DNA of 12,939 nucleotides, taken from NCBI GenBank assembly GCA_903868285.1, contig CAIPUP010000200.1, positions 1 to 12,939 of the forward strand, written 5' to 3'. A program made the position numbers and the translations under genes. The notes beneath the pieces were generated by a model. The model ran no database searches, was not told where the DNA came from, and worked only from the letters and a program-made list of their open reading frames with translations. Positions 1 through 8,032 of the stretch are shown here, in pieces (position 1 is the first letter of the stretch; every line of letters starts with the position of its first letter). The DNA is from an uncultured beta proteobacterium (GTDB taxonomy: Bacteria; Pseudomonadota; Gammaproteobacteria; Burkholderiales; SG8-39).

Positions 1-93
1 ACCATGTCGGTCGGTCCGGCCACCGGCATGGAGCAGATGATTTTCGACAGCATCCTGCGTCGCGCCGGCATTGCGTTGGACGATCTGGTCTGA
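1..93 (+). CDS. 3' end of an upstream gene, product not recognised (partial)
   Basis: An open frame runs from the window edge to a TGA at 91-93 and encodes a 30-residue tail that includes GMEQMIFDSILRRAGIALDD. It looks like a genuine C-terminus: the composition is alternating hydrophobic and charged, and it ends just before a promoter-like region and another + strand gene. The tail is too short for me to assign a family, so no function is proposed. The gene probably lies upstream of, and is transcribed separately from, the exoribonuclease gene, because a TATAAT hexamer sits between them. Confidence 0.55.
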   Translation, partial: TMSVGPATGMEQMIFDSILRRAGIALDDLV

Positions 94-121
94 GGCTTGT
101 AGTGCGCTATGGCGCAGGCGA

Positions 122-157
122 TTCTTCGAGCGATGGTTGGTGCCCGGCCTCTATAAT
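122..157 (+). promoter_or_regulatory. Probable sigma70 promoter for the exoribonuclease gene
   Basis: A perfect TATAAT lies at 152-157 and is followed by a GC-rich discriminator (GCGCGCC). No good -35 is present at 16-18 bp; the nearest TTC-rich hexamers, at 122-130, are too far upstream. Transcription would start near 164 and leave a leader of about 80 nt. That leader contains two imperfect 9-bp units (accgtccgc and accatccgc, 196-213). The -10 is convincing, but the -35 is weak, so an activator may be involved. Confidence 0.5.
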
Positions 158-243
158 GCGCGCCGCGTTGGTGCTTCGACCATCGCACTATCAGTACCGT
201 CCGCACCATCCGCACCACCTACTGCCGAGCCTTCGACCCTCCT

Positions 244-2214
244 ATGCATCTCCTCTACGAAGACAACGGCGCCTTCAAGGTCGGCACCATCCTGGCCGAC
301 AACGACAGCGCGCTGCAGGTCGAGGCCTTGCATGGCAAGCGTGCCAAGGTCAAAGCCAATGCGGTGCTATTGCGCTTTGAGCGTCCGGCACCGGGCGAGT
401 TGCTGGCACAGGCCGAGGCCATGGCCGGTGACATCGATTTGGATTTCCTCTGGGAGTGCGCCGGCACCGAAGAGTTCGGCTTCGAGGACCTGACGCGCGA
501 GTATGTCGGCCATGCGCCGGCTGCGGCCGAGGCCGCCGGCGTGTTGTTCAAGCTGCATGGCGCGCCGGTGTATTTCCATCGCAAGGGCCGTGGCCGCTAT
601 CGCGCGGCACCGCCGGACGTCCTCAAGGCGGCGCTGGCCGGCCTGGAAAAAAAGCGTTTGCAGCAGGCGCAGATCGACAGTTGGGCCGAGGAACTGATGC
701 ACGACCGCCTGCCCGAGCCGCTGCTGCAAGTGCGCGACATGTTGCTGTATGCGCCGGATCGCAATCGCAGCGAGGTCAAGGCACTGGAGAAAGCCTGTCT
801 GGCGCGCGGCTTGTCGGCATCGCGCTTGTTGCTGGCTTGTGGTGGCGTGCCGTCGGTGCATGATTTTCATCTGCGGCGTTTTCTGTTCGAGCATTTTCCG
901 CAGGGTGTGGACTTTGATGCTTCGGACGTGGTCGACGCCGATCAGGCTGACAGCGCCTCGGCGACATGGCTGGCCGAGCTGCCGCTGGCCGATGTGGCGG
1001 CCTTCAGCATCGACGATGCCTCGACCACCGAGATCGACGACGCGTTTTCGCTGGTCAACCTGGGTGATGGGCGCTGGCGTGTCGGGGTGCATATCGCAGC
1101 ACCGGCACTGGGCCTGCGGCCACAGTCGGCGGCGGCCCGCATCGCCCGTCAGCGGCTGTCGACGGTGTATTACCCGGGTAACAAGATCACCATGCTGCCA
1201 CCATCCGTGGTGCAGCAGTATTCGCTGGCCGAGGGCGGGCCGCGTCCGGCGCTGTCGTTTTACATGACGGTGCGCGAGAACTCCGTCGCCGCCGAGGCGC
1301 TCGTGCAAGGCGGCGAGGCCCCGTCGCGCTTTGTCATTGAGCAGGAACACAGTGTGATTGAGCGCGTGCCAGTGTTGGCCAATCTGCGCCATCAGGATAT
1401 CGGCGAGTTGGACAGCGCCTTCCCCGAGGGTCGCCTGCCGGCGCAGTTGCCGCAGGCGCCTGCCGCCGACAGTGCCGCGCTGTACTGGCTATGGCAGTTT
1501 GCCGGCTGGCTGGAGCAGTCCCGTGGCCGGGCTGGGGTGACGCAGGAGCGGCCGGATTTCAATTTCAGCCTCGAACCTGATGTCCCACCAGACCTGGCAC
1601 GCATCAGCATCACCACCCGCAGTCGCGGCACGCCGCTGGACAAACTGGTGGCCGAGCTGATGATCCGGGTCAACCATGCCTGGGGCAAGCTGCTGGATGA
1701 ACATCAGGTGGCGGCGATCTATCGCAGCCAGGGCGGCGGCAAGGTGCGCATGAGCAGCACTGCCGCGCCGCATCAGGGCCTGGGCATCAGTCACTACGCC
1801 TGGTCCAGCTCGCCGCTGCGGCGCTATGTCGACTTGCTCAATCAGTGGCAGCTGCTGGCGCTGTTGCGTGGCGAGGCGGCGCCGTTTGCCCGCAATGACG
1901 AAACCCTGCTGGCCGCCATCCATGACTTCGAGAGCACCTATGCCGCCTATGGCGAGTTCCAGGACCGCATGGAGCGCTACTGGTGTCTGCGCTGGTTGCA
2001 GCAAGAAGGTGTGCAGCACCTGGTGGCCGAGGTGGTGCGTGACAACCTGGTGCGGCTGGAGCGCCTGCCGCTGTACGCCCGCATCGCTGGCCTGCCGGAG
2101 TTTCATCCCGGGCACCGGGTGGAGCTGCTGCTGGGCGAGATCGATCTGCTGGATGCCGAGCTGAGTTTGATCTATCATCGCTCGCTCTCCCCAGAGATTA
2201 CAGAAATCGTTTAA
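244..2214 (+). CDS. RNB-domain exoribonuclease (RNase II/R family)
   Basis: This 656-residue protein belongs to the RNase II superfamily, processive 3'-5' exoribonucleases that degrade single-stranded RNA in the cytoplasm. The metal-binding motif is at residues 256-267: D257, D258, E263, D265 and D266. Further signatures are GVHIAAP (281-287), YYPGNKITMLPP (309-320) and the substrate-end motif SSPLRRYVDLLN (521-532). The C-terminal region (about 595-650) looks like a degenerate S1/OB fold. The N-terminal 230 residues match neither the classical cold-shock pair nor anything else I recognise. The position equivalent to E. coli RNase II Asp207 is Glu263, and the HIAD-type motif has Ala286 in place of Asp; both may be normal for this betaproteobacterial subfamily. 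I chose ATG 244 because it gives a full-length protein, although no strong Shine-Dalgarno precedes it. I withhold a symbol because rnb and rnr are hard to tell apart here. Confidence 0.9.
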   Translation: MHLLYEDNGAFKVGTILADNDSALQVEALHGKRAKVKANAVLLRFERPAPGELLAQAEAMAGDIDLDFLWECAGTEEFGFEDLTREYVGHAPAAAEAAGVLFKLHGAPVYFHRKGRGRYRAAPPDVLKAALAGLEKKRLQQAQIDSWAEELMHDRLPEPLLQVRDMLLYAPDRNRSEVKALEKACLARGLSASRLLLACGGVPSVHDFHLRRFLFEHFPQGVDFDASDVVDADQADSASATWLAELPLADVAAFSIDDASTTEIDDAFSLVNLGDGRWRVGVHIAAPALGLRPQSAAARIARQRLSTVYYPGNKITMLPPSVVQQYSLAEGGPRPALSFYMTVRENSVAAEALVQGGEAPSRFVIEQEHSVIERVPVLANLRHQDIGELDSAFPEGRLPAQLPQAPAADSAALYWLWQFAGWLEQSRGRAGVTQERPDFNFSLEPDVPPDLARISITTRSRGTPLDKLVAELMIRVNHAWGKLLDEHQVAAIYRSQGGGKVRMSSTAAPHQGLGISHYAWSSSPLRRYVDLLNQWQLLALLRGEAAPFARNDETLLAAIHDFESTYAAYGEFQDRMERYWCLRWLQQEGVQHLVAEVVRDNLVRLERLPLYARIAGLPEFHPGHRVELLLGEIDLLDAELSLIYHRSLSPEITEIV

Positions 2215-2215
2215 T

Positions 2216-2240
2216 AATCAATAACTTACGAGGTTTTTGC
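2216..2240 (+). other. AT-rich gene-junction motif, copy 1
   Basis: Immediately after the exoribonuclease stop codon comes AATCAATAACTTACG (2216-2230), followed by AGG and a run of five T. It resembles 11755-11779 (pilI/pilJ junction) and the - strand at 8032-8008 (thiE/hemL junction). It stands out as AT-rich in a GC-rich region. Its GAGG (2230-2233) could be the ribosome-binding site of the next gene. The function of the motif is unknown. Confidence 0.45.
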
Positions 2241-2283
2241 TCTGAACTGGCGCGGCCTTTTCCGACATGACGTTGCCCGGCTA

Positions 2284-3234
2284 GTGTTGCCCCCGCGCCT
2301 GCAGCAAGCATTGCGGCACTGGGATCGCTGTCCGCTGCCGGCCTGGGGGCCGCTGCGGCGCGTGCGCGCGCACTGGCAGCAGCGTGTGATGGTGTACGCC
2401 TTGTGCCTGTCGTTGCTGACGCATGCCCTGCTGCTGGCACTGCAGCAAGGGCTGTTTGCCAGCCGGCCGCGGGCCAAGGCCGTGGCGCAGTCGCTGGATG
2501 TGGTGCTGGTGAATTCGCGCACCCGCAGCGCACCGGTCGAGGCCCAGGTCCAGGCCCAGGCCAACCTGGATGGTGGCGGCAATACCGATGCCGATCGCCG
2601 CGCCAAGAGCCCATTGCCGGCCAAGGCGGTGGATCGTCAGGGCGATGCGCTGTATCAGGCCCAGCAGCGGGTACGCGAGCTGGAGGCCAAACAGCGGCAA
2701 CTGTTGACGCAGTCCCAGGCTGCCAGCACGGTGGCCGCGCCACCGACCCCGCCACGCACCGAAACGCCGCCCGAGAGCGCGCCGGCGCCCAGCGGCCGCG
2801 ACATGGCGGCCAATGCCATGGCCATGGTGCGCAACCTGGAAGCGCAGGTGGCGCGCAACACCGACGACTACAACAAGCGCCCGCGCAAGATGTTCGTTGG
2901 CGTGCGTGCCACCGAGTACCGCTTTGCCCAGTATGTCGATGACTGGCGTCAGAAGGTCGAGCGCTTTGGCAACCTGAATTATCCGGACACCGCGCGCGGC
3001 AAGGTCTATGGCAGCTTGCGCATGTCGGTGTCGATCAATCCCGATGGCAGCCTGGCCGCGGTCGAGATCGAGCGCTCCTCGGGTCACAAGCTGCTGGATG
3101 CGGCGGCCGAACGTATCGTGCGCATGGCAGCGCCCTACGCCCGCTTCCCAGACAGCATCCGGCGTGATGTCGATGTGCTGGTGATTACCCGTACCTGGCA
3201 TTTCGAGCAGGGCGACCGGATCATGACCGAGTGA
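2284..3234 (+). CDS. TonB-family energy transducer-like protein
   Basis: This is an inner-membrane protein with the architecture of TonB-family transducers, which couple proton-motive force to outer-membrane processes. Counting from GTG 2284 it has 316 residues: a basic N-terminal cytoplasmic segment (1-34), one membrane helix (about 35-54), a periplasmic Pro/Ala/Gln-rich linker (about 80-175) with a short coiled-coil-like stretch (125-145), and a TonB C-terminal domain (about 215-308). That domain contains NYP (232-234) and YGSLRMSVSINPDGSL (242-257). The start is uncertain. GTG 2284 has no ribosome-binding site, whereas the same frame is open upstream to 2218 and a CTG at 2242 sits 8 bases after GAGG (2230-2233), which would add 14 residues. 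ATG 2389, just before the helix, is another option. aroE follows closely. No ExbB/ExbD or receptor gene is in view, so its partner is unknown. Confidence 0.8.
   Translation: MLPPRLQQALRHWDRCPLPAWGPLRRVRAHWQQRVMVYALCLSLLTHALLLALQQGLFASRPRAKAVAQSLDVVLVNSRTRSAPVEAQVQAQANLDGGGNTDADRRAKSPLPAKAVDRQGDALYQAQQRVRELEAKQRQLLTQSQAASTVAAPPTPPRTETPPESAPAPSGRDMAANAMAMVRNLEAQVARNTDDYNKRPRKMFVGVRATEYRFAQYVDDWRQKVERFGNLNYPDTARGKVYGSLRMSVSINPDGSLAAVEIERSSGHKLLDAAAERIVRMAAPYARFPDSIRRDVDVLVITRTWHFEQGDRIMTE
2536..2559 (+). repeat. Two 12-bp tandem units in the TonB-like linker
   Basis: The units gtcgaggcccag (2536-2547) and gtccaggcccag (2548-2559) differ at one base and encode V-E-A-Q and V-Q-A-Q in the periplasmic linker. 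Each unit also contains a 6-bp sub-period. This is the weakest of the seven 12-bp arrays, because low-complexity linkers commonly look like this. Confidence 0.5.
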
Positions 3235-3245
3235 TGGGGTGAGAG

Positions 3246-3338
3246 ATGTATCCAGCGATTCCAGCGATGTTTGCAGCGATTTTTGCAGCGATTTTTCGAC
3301 CGATTTTTCGACCGAGTTTGCGACCAACCACCCAATGA
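3246..3338 (+). CDS. Putative 30-residue leader peptide ORF upstream of aroE
   Basis: ATG 3246 is preceded by GGGGTGA (3236-3242), a good Shine-Dalgarno match with 6 bases between GGGG and the ATG. The frame reads through the 12-bp array and ends at TGA 3336-3338, which overlaps the aroE ATG (3335-3337) in an ATGA arrangement. The predicted peptide begins MYPAIPAMFAAIFAAIF and continues with repeated R-P pairs, so it is hydrophobic then cationic. aroE has no ribosome-binding site of its own, so translation of this ORF could be what delivers ribosomes to aroE. Against this, the coding potential comes entirely from a repeat, and the ORF may be fortuitous. Whether the peptide itself does anything cannot be told. 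Confidence 0.35.
   Translation: MYPAIPAMFAAIFAAIFRPIFRPSLRPTTQ
3251..3325 (+). repeat. 12-bp tandem array between the tonB-like gene and aroE
   Basis: A 9-bp unit tccagcgat (3251-3259) is followed by five 12-bp units: tccagcgatgtt (3260-3271), tgcagcgatttt twice (3272-3283 and 3284-3295), tcgaccgatttt (3296-3307) and tcgaccgagttt (3308-3319). A partial gcgacc ends it. Two units are identical, and the others change stepwise along the array, as expected of slippage or duplication followed by mutation. It fills nearly the whole gap between the TonB-like stop codon and the aroE start. Confidence 0.9.
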
Positions 3339-4297
3339 ACCAGATCGCGCATTACGCCGTCATCGGTCATCCGGTGGCACACAGCAAGTCACCGCAGATC
3401 CATGCCGAGTTTGCCCGCCTGACCGGACAGCACATGGACTATCAGCGGCTGTTGGCGCCGCTGGATGGGTTCGAGTCCACGGTGCAGGGCTTTGTTGCCG
3501 GCGGCGGGCGGGGATTGAATGTCACGCTGCCGTTCAAGCAGCAGGCCTGGGCCATGCTGGCGTTGACCTCGACGCCAAGCTCGGCTTTAACCGCGGCTTC
3601 AACCGTGGCGTCGGGCACTGCCAGACTCACGCCGCGCGCGGCAGCGGCCGAGGCGGTCAACACGCTGCACTTTGGCCTGGATGGCACGGTACTGGGCGAT
3701 AACACCGACGGTCCGGGCCTGGTGCGCGATCTGAGCCATAACCTGGGCTTTGCCTTATCCGGGCGGCGGGTGTTGTTGCTGGGTGCGGGTGGGGCGGCGC
3801 GCGGTGTCATTCAGCCGTTACTGGCGGCAGGTGTGCGCAGTCTGCACGTCGCCAATCGTGATGCGGCACGGGCCGAGGCGCTGGTGATGCAACTGCGCGC
3901 ATCGCTACCTGAGTCGCTACCTGAGTCGCTGCTTGAATCGCTACCTAAGCCGGGCGCAACCTTGGCCGCCGAGCCGCCTTTGCATGCGTTGGCTCTGGCT
4001 GATTTGGCTGGCGCTGCCGGGCAGCCCTTCGATCTCATCATCAATGCCACCTCCGCCAGCCTGTCTGGTGTGTCGTTGGCTTTGCCGCCATCGCTGTTTC
4101 GCGACTGCGCCCTGGCCTACGACATGATGTACGGCGCGCCGGCCGAGGGCTTTCTGTCCTTGGCCCGCGCCAATGGTGCAGCCGCCACGGCCGATGGCCT
4201 GGGCATGCTGATCGAGCAGGCCGCTGAATCCTTCCTGCTGTGGCGCGGCGTCCGCCCGCCCACGGCCAGCGTGTTTGCGCTGTTGCGCAGCGTCTAG
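3335..4297 (+). CDS. aroE: Shikimate dehydrogenase (NADP+)
   Basis: Reduces 3-dehydroshikimate to shikimate with NADPH in the chorismate pathway (cytoplasm). The 320 residues from ATG 3335 show the expected motifs: shikimate-binding HSKSP (16-20), NVTLPFK with catalytic Lys68, AVNT (Asn109), GDNTDG with catalytic Asp125, the nucleotide-binding GAGGAARG (150-157), NATS (238-241), YDMMY (262-266) and GLGMLIEQA (289-297). Typical AroE is about 270-280 residues. The excess lies mainly in two low-complexity insertions, about 79-98 (between the catalytic Lys and AVNT) and 189-207 (after the NADP-binding start), both made of 12-bp repeats. The frame is also open upstream to GTG 3239, which would add a Ser/Asp-rich 32-residue N-terminus, but AroE proteins start close to YAVIG, so 3335 is preferred. 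mtgA begins 2 nt after its stop. Confidence 0.93.
   Translation: MNQIAHYAVIGHPVAHSKSPQIHAEFARLTGQHMDYQRLLAPLDGFESTVQGFVAGGGRGLNVTLPFKQQAWAMLALTSTPSSALTAASTVASGTARLTPRAAAAEAVNTLHFGLDGTVLGDNTDGPGLVRDLSHNLGFALSGRRVLLLGAGGAARGVIQPLLAAGVRSLHVANRDAARAEALVMQLRASLPESLPESLLESLPKPGATLAAEPPLHALALADLAGAAGQPFDLIINATSASLSGVSLALPPSLFRDCALAYDMMYGAPAEGFLSLARANGAAATADGLGMLIEQAAESFLLWRGVRPPTASVFALLRSV
3583..3606 (+). repeat. 12-bp tandem units inside aroE (insertion 1)
   Basis: The units ggctttaaccgc (3583-3594) and ggcttcaaccgt (3595-3606) differ at two bases, and a decayed third unit starting ggcgtc follows. In the aroE frame the region reads as a Thr/Ser/Ala-rich stretch with a 4-residue rhythm (ALTA, ASTV, ASGT) placed between catalytic Lys68 and Asn109, where most AroE proteins have a shorter segment. 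Confidence 0.7.
3902..3949 (+). repeat. 12-bp tandem array inside aroE (insertion 2), four units
   Basis: The units are tcgctacctgag twice (3902-3913 and 3914-3925), tcgctgcttgaa (3926-3937) and tcgctacctaag (3938-3949). They encode S-L-P-E, S-L-P-E, S-L-L-E and S-L-P-K in the NADP-binding half, between the conserved N-R-D-A-A-R-A-E-A-L helix and the strand leading to NATS. The CTA leucine codons in three units are unusual for a GC-rich gene. Confidence 0.9.
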
Positions 4298-4299
4298 GT

Positions 4300-5040
4300 A
4301 TGGCGCGCGTTCTCGGGCTGGCGCGTTCCCGCCGTGATCGTCGGCCACGCTGGTTGCTGCGTGGCTTTGCCCTGCTGCTGGGCCTGTTGCTGTTGCTCGG
4401 CCTGTTGTGGCAGGGCTGGTACTTCATGCAGGTGCTGTGGTGGGTCAAGTTCGATCCCGGTCAGACCTCGTTCATGCAGCGTCGCCTGGAGGAAATGCAA
4501 AGCAAGAACCCGCGTGCGGTGCTGCGCCAGCAATGGGTGCCGTACGAACGCATCTCCAGTCATCTCAAGCGTGCGGTGGTGGCAGCCGAGGACGATCGTT
4601 TTCTGGATCATGAGGGCTTTGACTGGACCGGTATCCAGCGCGCGCTGGAAAAGAACCTGCGCCGCGGCAAGCCGGTGGCGGGCGGCTCCACCATCAGTCA
4701 GCAGCTGGCGAAAAATCTTTTTCTCTCGGGTGAGCGCAGCTATTTGCGCAAGGCGCAGGAGGCGGTGATCACCGCCATGCTGGAACTGCTGATGGACAAG
4801 CGGCGCATTCTCGAGATCTATCTCAATGTCGCGGAATGGGGCGAGGGCGTGTTTGGTGCCGAGGCGGCAGCCCGTCATCACTACGGCATCAGTGCTGCGG
4901 CATTGGCACCCGAGCAGGCGGCGCGCCTGGCGGCGATGCTGCCGCGACCGCGCTATTTTGATCGTCATCGTGACTCGGCATTTTTGAGCGAGCAGGCTGG
5001 CCGCATCCAGGCCCGCATGCATGCTTCGCAGATTCCCTGA
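4300..5040 (+). CDS. mtgA: Monofunctional biosynthetic peptidoglycan transglycosylase
   Basis: A membrane-anchored GT51 glycosyltransferase that polymerises lipid II into glycan strands at the inner membrane. The protein has 246 residues, close to the family's usual 230-245. A basic N-terminus precedes one membrane helix (about 19-46). The GT51 motifs are present in order: AAEDDRFLDHEGFD with catalytic Glu97 (95-108), GGSTISQQLAKNLFLS (128-143), KAQEAVITAMLE with the second Glu154 (151-162), and KRRILEIYLNVAEWGEGVFG (167-186). There is no transpeptidase domain, which separates it from bifunctional class A PBPs. ATG 4300 lies 2 nt after the aroE stop, with only AGGT touching the start, so translation is probably coupled to aroE. 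A GTG at 4240 in the same frame would overlap aroE and is less likely. Confidence 0.95.
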   Translation: MARVLGLARSRRDRRPRWLLRGFALLLGLLLLLGLLWQGWYFMQVLWWVKFDPGQTSFMQRRLEEMQSKNPRAVLRQQWVPYERISSHLKRAVVAAEDDRFLDHEGFDWTGIQRALEKNLRRGKPVAGGSTISQQLAKNLFLSGERSYLRKAQEAVITAMLELLMDKRRILEIYLNVAEWGEGVFGAEAAARHHYGISAAALAPEQAARLAAMLPRPRYFDRHRDSAFLSEQAGRIQARMHASQIP

Positions 5041-5053
5041 GCGCCAAACAGCA

Positions 5054-5082
5054 ATGACATGGCACATCGGCGCGAGTAGAAT
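5054..5082 (+). promoter_or_regulatory. Sigma70-type promoter for mgtE
   Basis: ATGACA (5054-5059, five of six bases of TTGACA) and TAGAAT (5077-5082, five of six of TATAAT) are separated by exactly 17 bp. Transcription would start near 5089 and leave a leader of about 70 nt before mgtE. That is too short for a classical Mg2+-sensing M-box, and I see none. Confidence 0.65.
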
Positions 5083-5095
5083 CCGCCGACTTTTT
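5067..5095 (+). terminator. Possible weak intrinsic terminator after mtgA
   Basis: TCGGCG (5067-5072) can pair with CGCCGA (5084-5089) across an 11-nt loop, and five T follow at 5091-5095. The stem is only 6 bp and the loop is long, so termination would be weak. The hairpin contains the -10 hexamer of the mgtE promoter, so one of the two readings may be coincidental. Confidence 0.3.
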
Positions 5096-5161
5096 CTGCG
5101 CCGTCTCACACGGCTGTTCACAGCAATGTAATTCTCCTTGCCCGGGCCCGATGGGATCGAT

Positions 5162-6640
5162 ATGACGACACCGAACACCCATCCGCGCAAGGAGCTAGAA
5201 GACCTGCAACAGGACCTGGCCGAAGTGCAGGAACTGTTGCGCCGGCACCAGCTGGTGGAGAACCTGGTGCAGCGCCAGAACGCAGCCCAGGGTACGACGC
5301 AGGATGACGCGTCGTCGCGCCAGGCTCTGGTCGAGACCCTGGTGCATCGCCAGAACGAAGTCGAGCTGCGCAGTCGCCTGGATGCGCTGCATCCGGCCGA
5401 TGTCGCCACCATCCTCGAAGCGCTGCCGCTGGAAGAACGTCTGGCGGTATGGGAGCTGGTCAAGGCCGAGCGTGATGGCGAGATCCTGCTCGAGGTCAGC
5501 GATGCGGTGCGCGAGAGCCTCATCCGCAGCATGGACCCCGAAGAGCTGGTGGCGGCGGCCGAGCAGCTGGATGCGGATGAGATCGCCGACCTTGCGCCCG
5601 ATCTTCCCGATGACGTCATGCAGGACGTCTATCGCGCGCTGTCGGTGGAGGAGCGCGAACAGCTGCGTTCGGCCATGTCTTATCCCGAGGATGCCGTCGG
5701 CTCGCTGATGGATTTCGAGGTGGTGAGCGTGCGTGCCGATGTCACGCTGGAGGTGGTGACGCGCTATCTGCGCCGCCTGGACGAGCTGCCCGGGCATACC
5801 GACCAGTTGTTCGTGGTCGATCGCGAAGAGAACTTTCTTGGCACCCTGCCGCTGGGTCGCTTGATCGTGTCGGATCTGGATCGCATCGTTGGCGATGTAC
5901 TGGTGCGTGACACCATCACCCTCAACCCGGACGACAAGGCCGAGGATGCGGCCAATGCCTTCGAGCGCTACGACCTGGTGTCGGCGCCGGTGGTGAGCGA
6001 GGATGGGCACCTGCTGGGTCGGGTGACGGTGGCGCGGGTGGTGGATTTCATCCGCGAGAAAAGCGAGGACGAGCAACTGGCCAAGGCTGGTCTGCGCGAA
6101 GAGGAAGACGTGTTTGCGCCGGTGATGAGCTCGGTGCGTAACCGCGCGCCCTGGCTGTTGCTGAATCTGTTCACTGCCTCGGTGGCAGCCTGGGTGGCAT
6201 CGCGTTTCGAGGCCACTGTCAGTCAGGTGGTGATGCTGGCGTTTCTGATGTCCATCATTGCTGGCATCGGTGGCAACTCCGGCAATCAGACCATGACCCT
6301 GGTGATCCGTGCGCTGGCACTGGGCCAGATCAGCATCGCCAATGTGCGCCAGCTGATGCTGCGCGAGCTGAGTACCTCGGCCCTGATCGGCGTCGGTGGT
6401 GGCGGCATCGCTGCGCTGTTCGCCTGGTGGATCTCCTCCAGCTGGGGATTGGGTGCGGTGATGTGGGCCGCCATGGTGTGCAACCTCATCGTCGGCGCCT
6501 CGGTGGGCATGCTGGTGCCGCTGGCACGCTATCGCTTTGGTCGCGATCCGGCGGTCGGCTCGTCGGTACTGCTGACCTTCGCCACCGACACCTTGGGCTT
6601 TTTTATCTTCCTTGGCCTGGCCAGTTTGTTTCTGACCTAG
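5162..6640 (+). CDS. mgtE: Magnesium transporter MgtE
   Basis: A Mg2+ channel/transporter of the inner membrane, gated by its cytoplasmic domains. The 492 residues from ATG 5162 (GGGA at 5153-5156 upstream) comprise a charged N-terminal helical region, the MgtE N domain (about 70-175), two CBS domains (about 180-300), a plug-like linker helix (about 300-325) and a C-terminal membrane domain with five helices (about 328-492). GIGGNSGNQ (368-376) and the Asp476 in ATDTLGFFIFLGLA match the ion-selectivity features of the family. The extreme N-terminus contains an imperfect internal duplication (HQLVENLVQRQN at 29-40 and QALVETLVHRQN at 54-65), which I believe is usual in betaproteobacterial MgtE. 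A TTG at 5138 in frame is less likely as the start. The gene has its own promoter and converges on hemL. Confidence 0.95.
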   Translation: MTTPNTHPRKELEDLQQDLAEVQELLRRHQLVENLVQRQNAAQGTTQDDASSRQALVETLVHRQNEVELRSRLDALHPADVATILEALPLEERLAVWELVKAERDGEILLEVSDAVRESLIRSMDPEELVAAAEQLDADEIADLAPDLPDDVMQDVYRALSVEEREQLRSAMSYPEDAVGSLMDFEVVSVRADVTLEVVTRYLRRLDELPGHTDQLFVVDREENFLGTLPLGRLIVSDLDRIVGDVLVRDTITLNPDDKAEDAANAFERYDLVSAPVVSEDGHLLGRVTVARVVDFIREKSEDEQLAKAGLREEEDVFAPVMSSVRNRAPWLLLNLFTASVAAWVASRFEATVSQVVMLAFLMSIIAGIGGNSGNQTMTLVIRALALGQISIANVRQLMLRELSTSALIGVGGGGIAALFAWWISSSWGLGAVMWAAMVCNLIVGASVGMLVPLARYRFGRDPAVGSSVLLTFATDTLGFFIFLGLASLFLT

Positions 6641-6647
6641 CCATGCC

Positions 6648-6671
6648 GCGCGATCGAGCCCATCGGTCGCG

Positions 6672-6672
<1 letters not shown>
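6648..6672. terminator. Hairpin shared by the convergent mgtE and hemL genes
   Basis: GCGCGATCGA (6648-6657) pairs with TCGGTCGCGC (6663-6672) across a 5-nt loop, giving ten pairs with one G-U wobble in the mgtE-sense RNA and an A-C mismatch at that position in the hemL-sense RNA. It occupies most of the 31-nt gap between the two stop codons and touches the hemL stop. Neither side has a clear T-tract, so it may act mainly as a 3'-end stabiliser or as a weak bidirectional terminator. Confidence 0.55.
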
Positions 6673-7982
<1,310 letters not shown>

Positions 7983-8007
7983 GGTTTCTGTTTCTGGGAG
8001 ATCGCGC

Positions 8008-8032
8008 TGAAAATACGCTAAGTTATTGAATA
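8008..8032 (-). other. AT-rich gene-junction motif, copy 3
   Basis: Read on the - strand, TATTCAATAACTTAGCG (8032-8016) is followed by TATTTTCA. It overlaps the last codons and the TAG stop of thiE and lies upstream of hemL. Compared with 11754-11779 it is nearly identical apart from one T/A change, one extra G and a shorter T run. See the similar copy at 2216-2240. The role is unknown. Confidence 0.45.

Noticed and set aside
196..213. Two 9-bp units in the exoribonuclease leader
   Set aside because: The period is 9 rather than 12, there are only two imperfect copies, and the region is untranslated and simple in composition.
367..1392. 341-codon open frame on the - strand inside the exoribonuclease gene
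   Set aside because: Shadow of a GC-rich coding region. The opposite strand has clear RNB motifs, and this frame is low-complexity and His/Arg-rich.
2281..3327. 348-codon - strand frame whose N-terminus contains a repeated S-L-x-K pattern
   Set aside because: It is the antisense of the TonB-like gene, and the pattern is only the 12-bp array read backwards.
4294..5619. 441-codon - strand frame crossing mtgA, the intergenic gap and the start of mgtE
   Set aside because: Ser/Arg/Gln-rich with no domain, and it is antisense to two well-supported genes.
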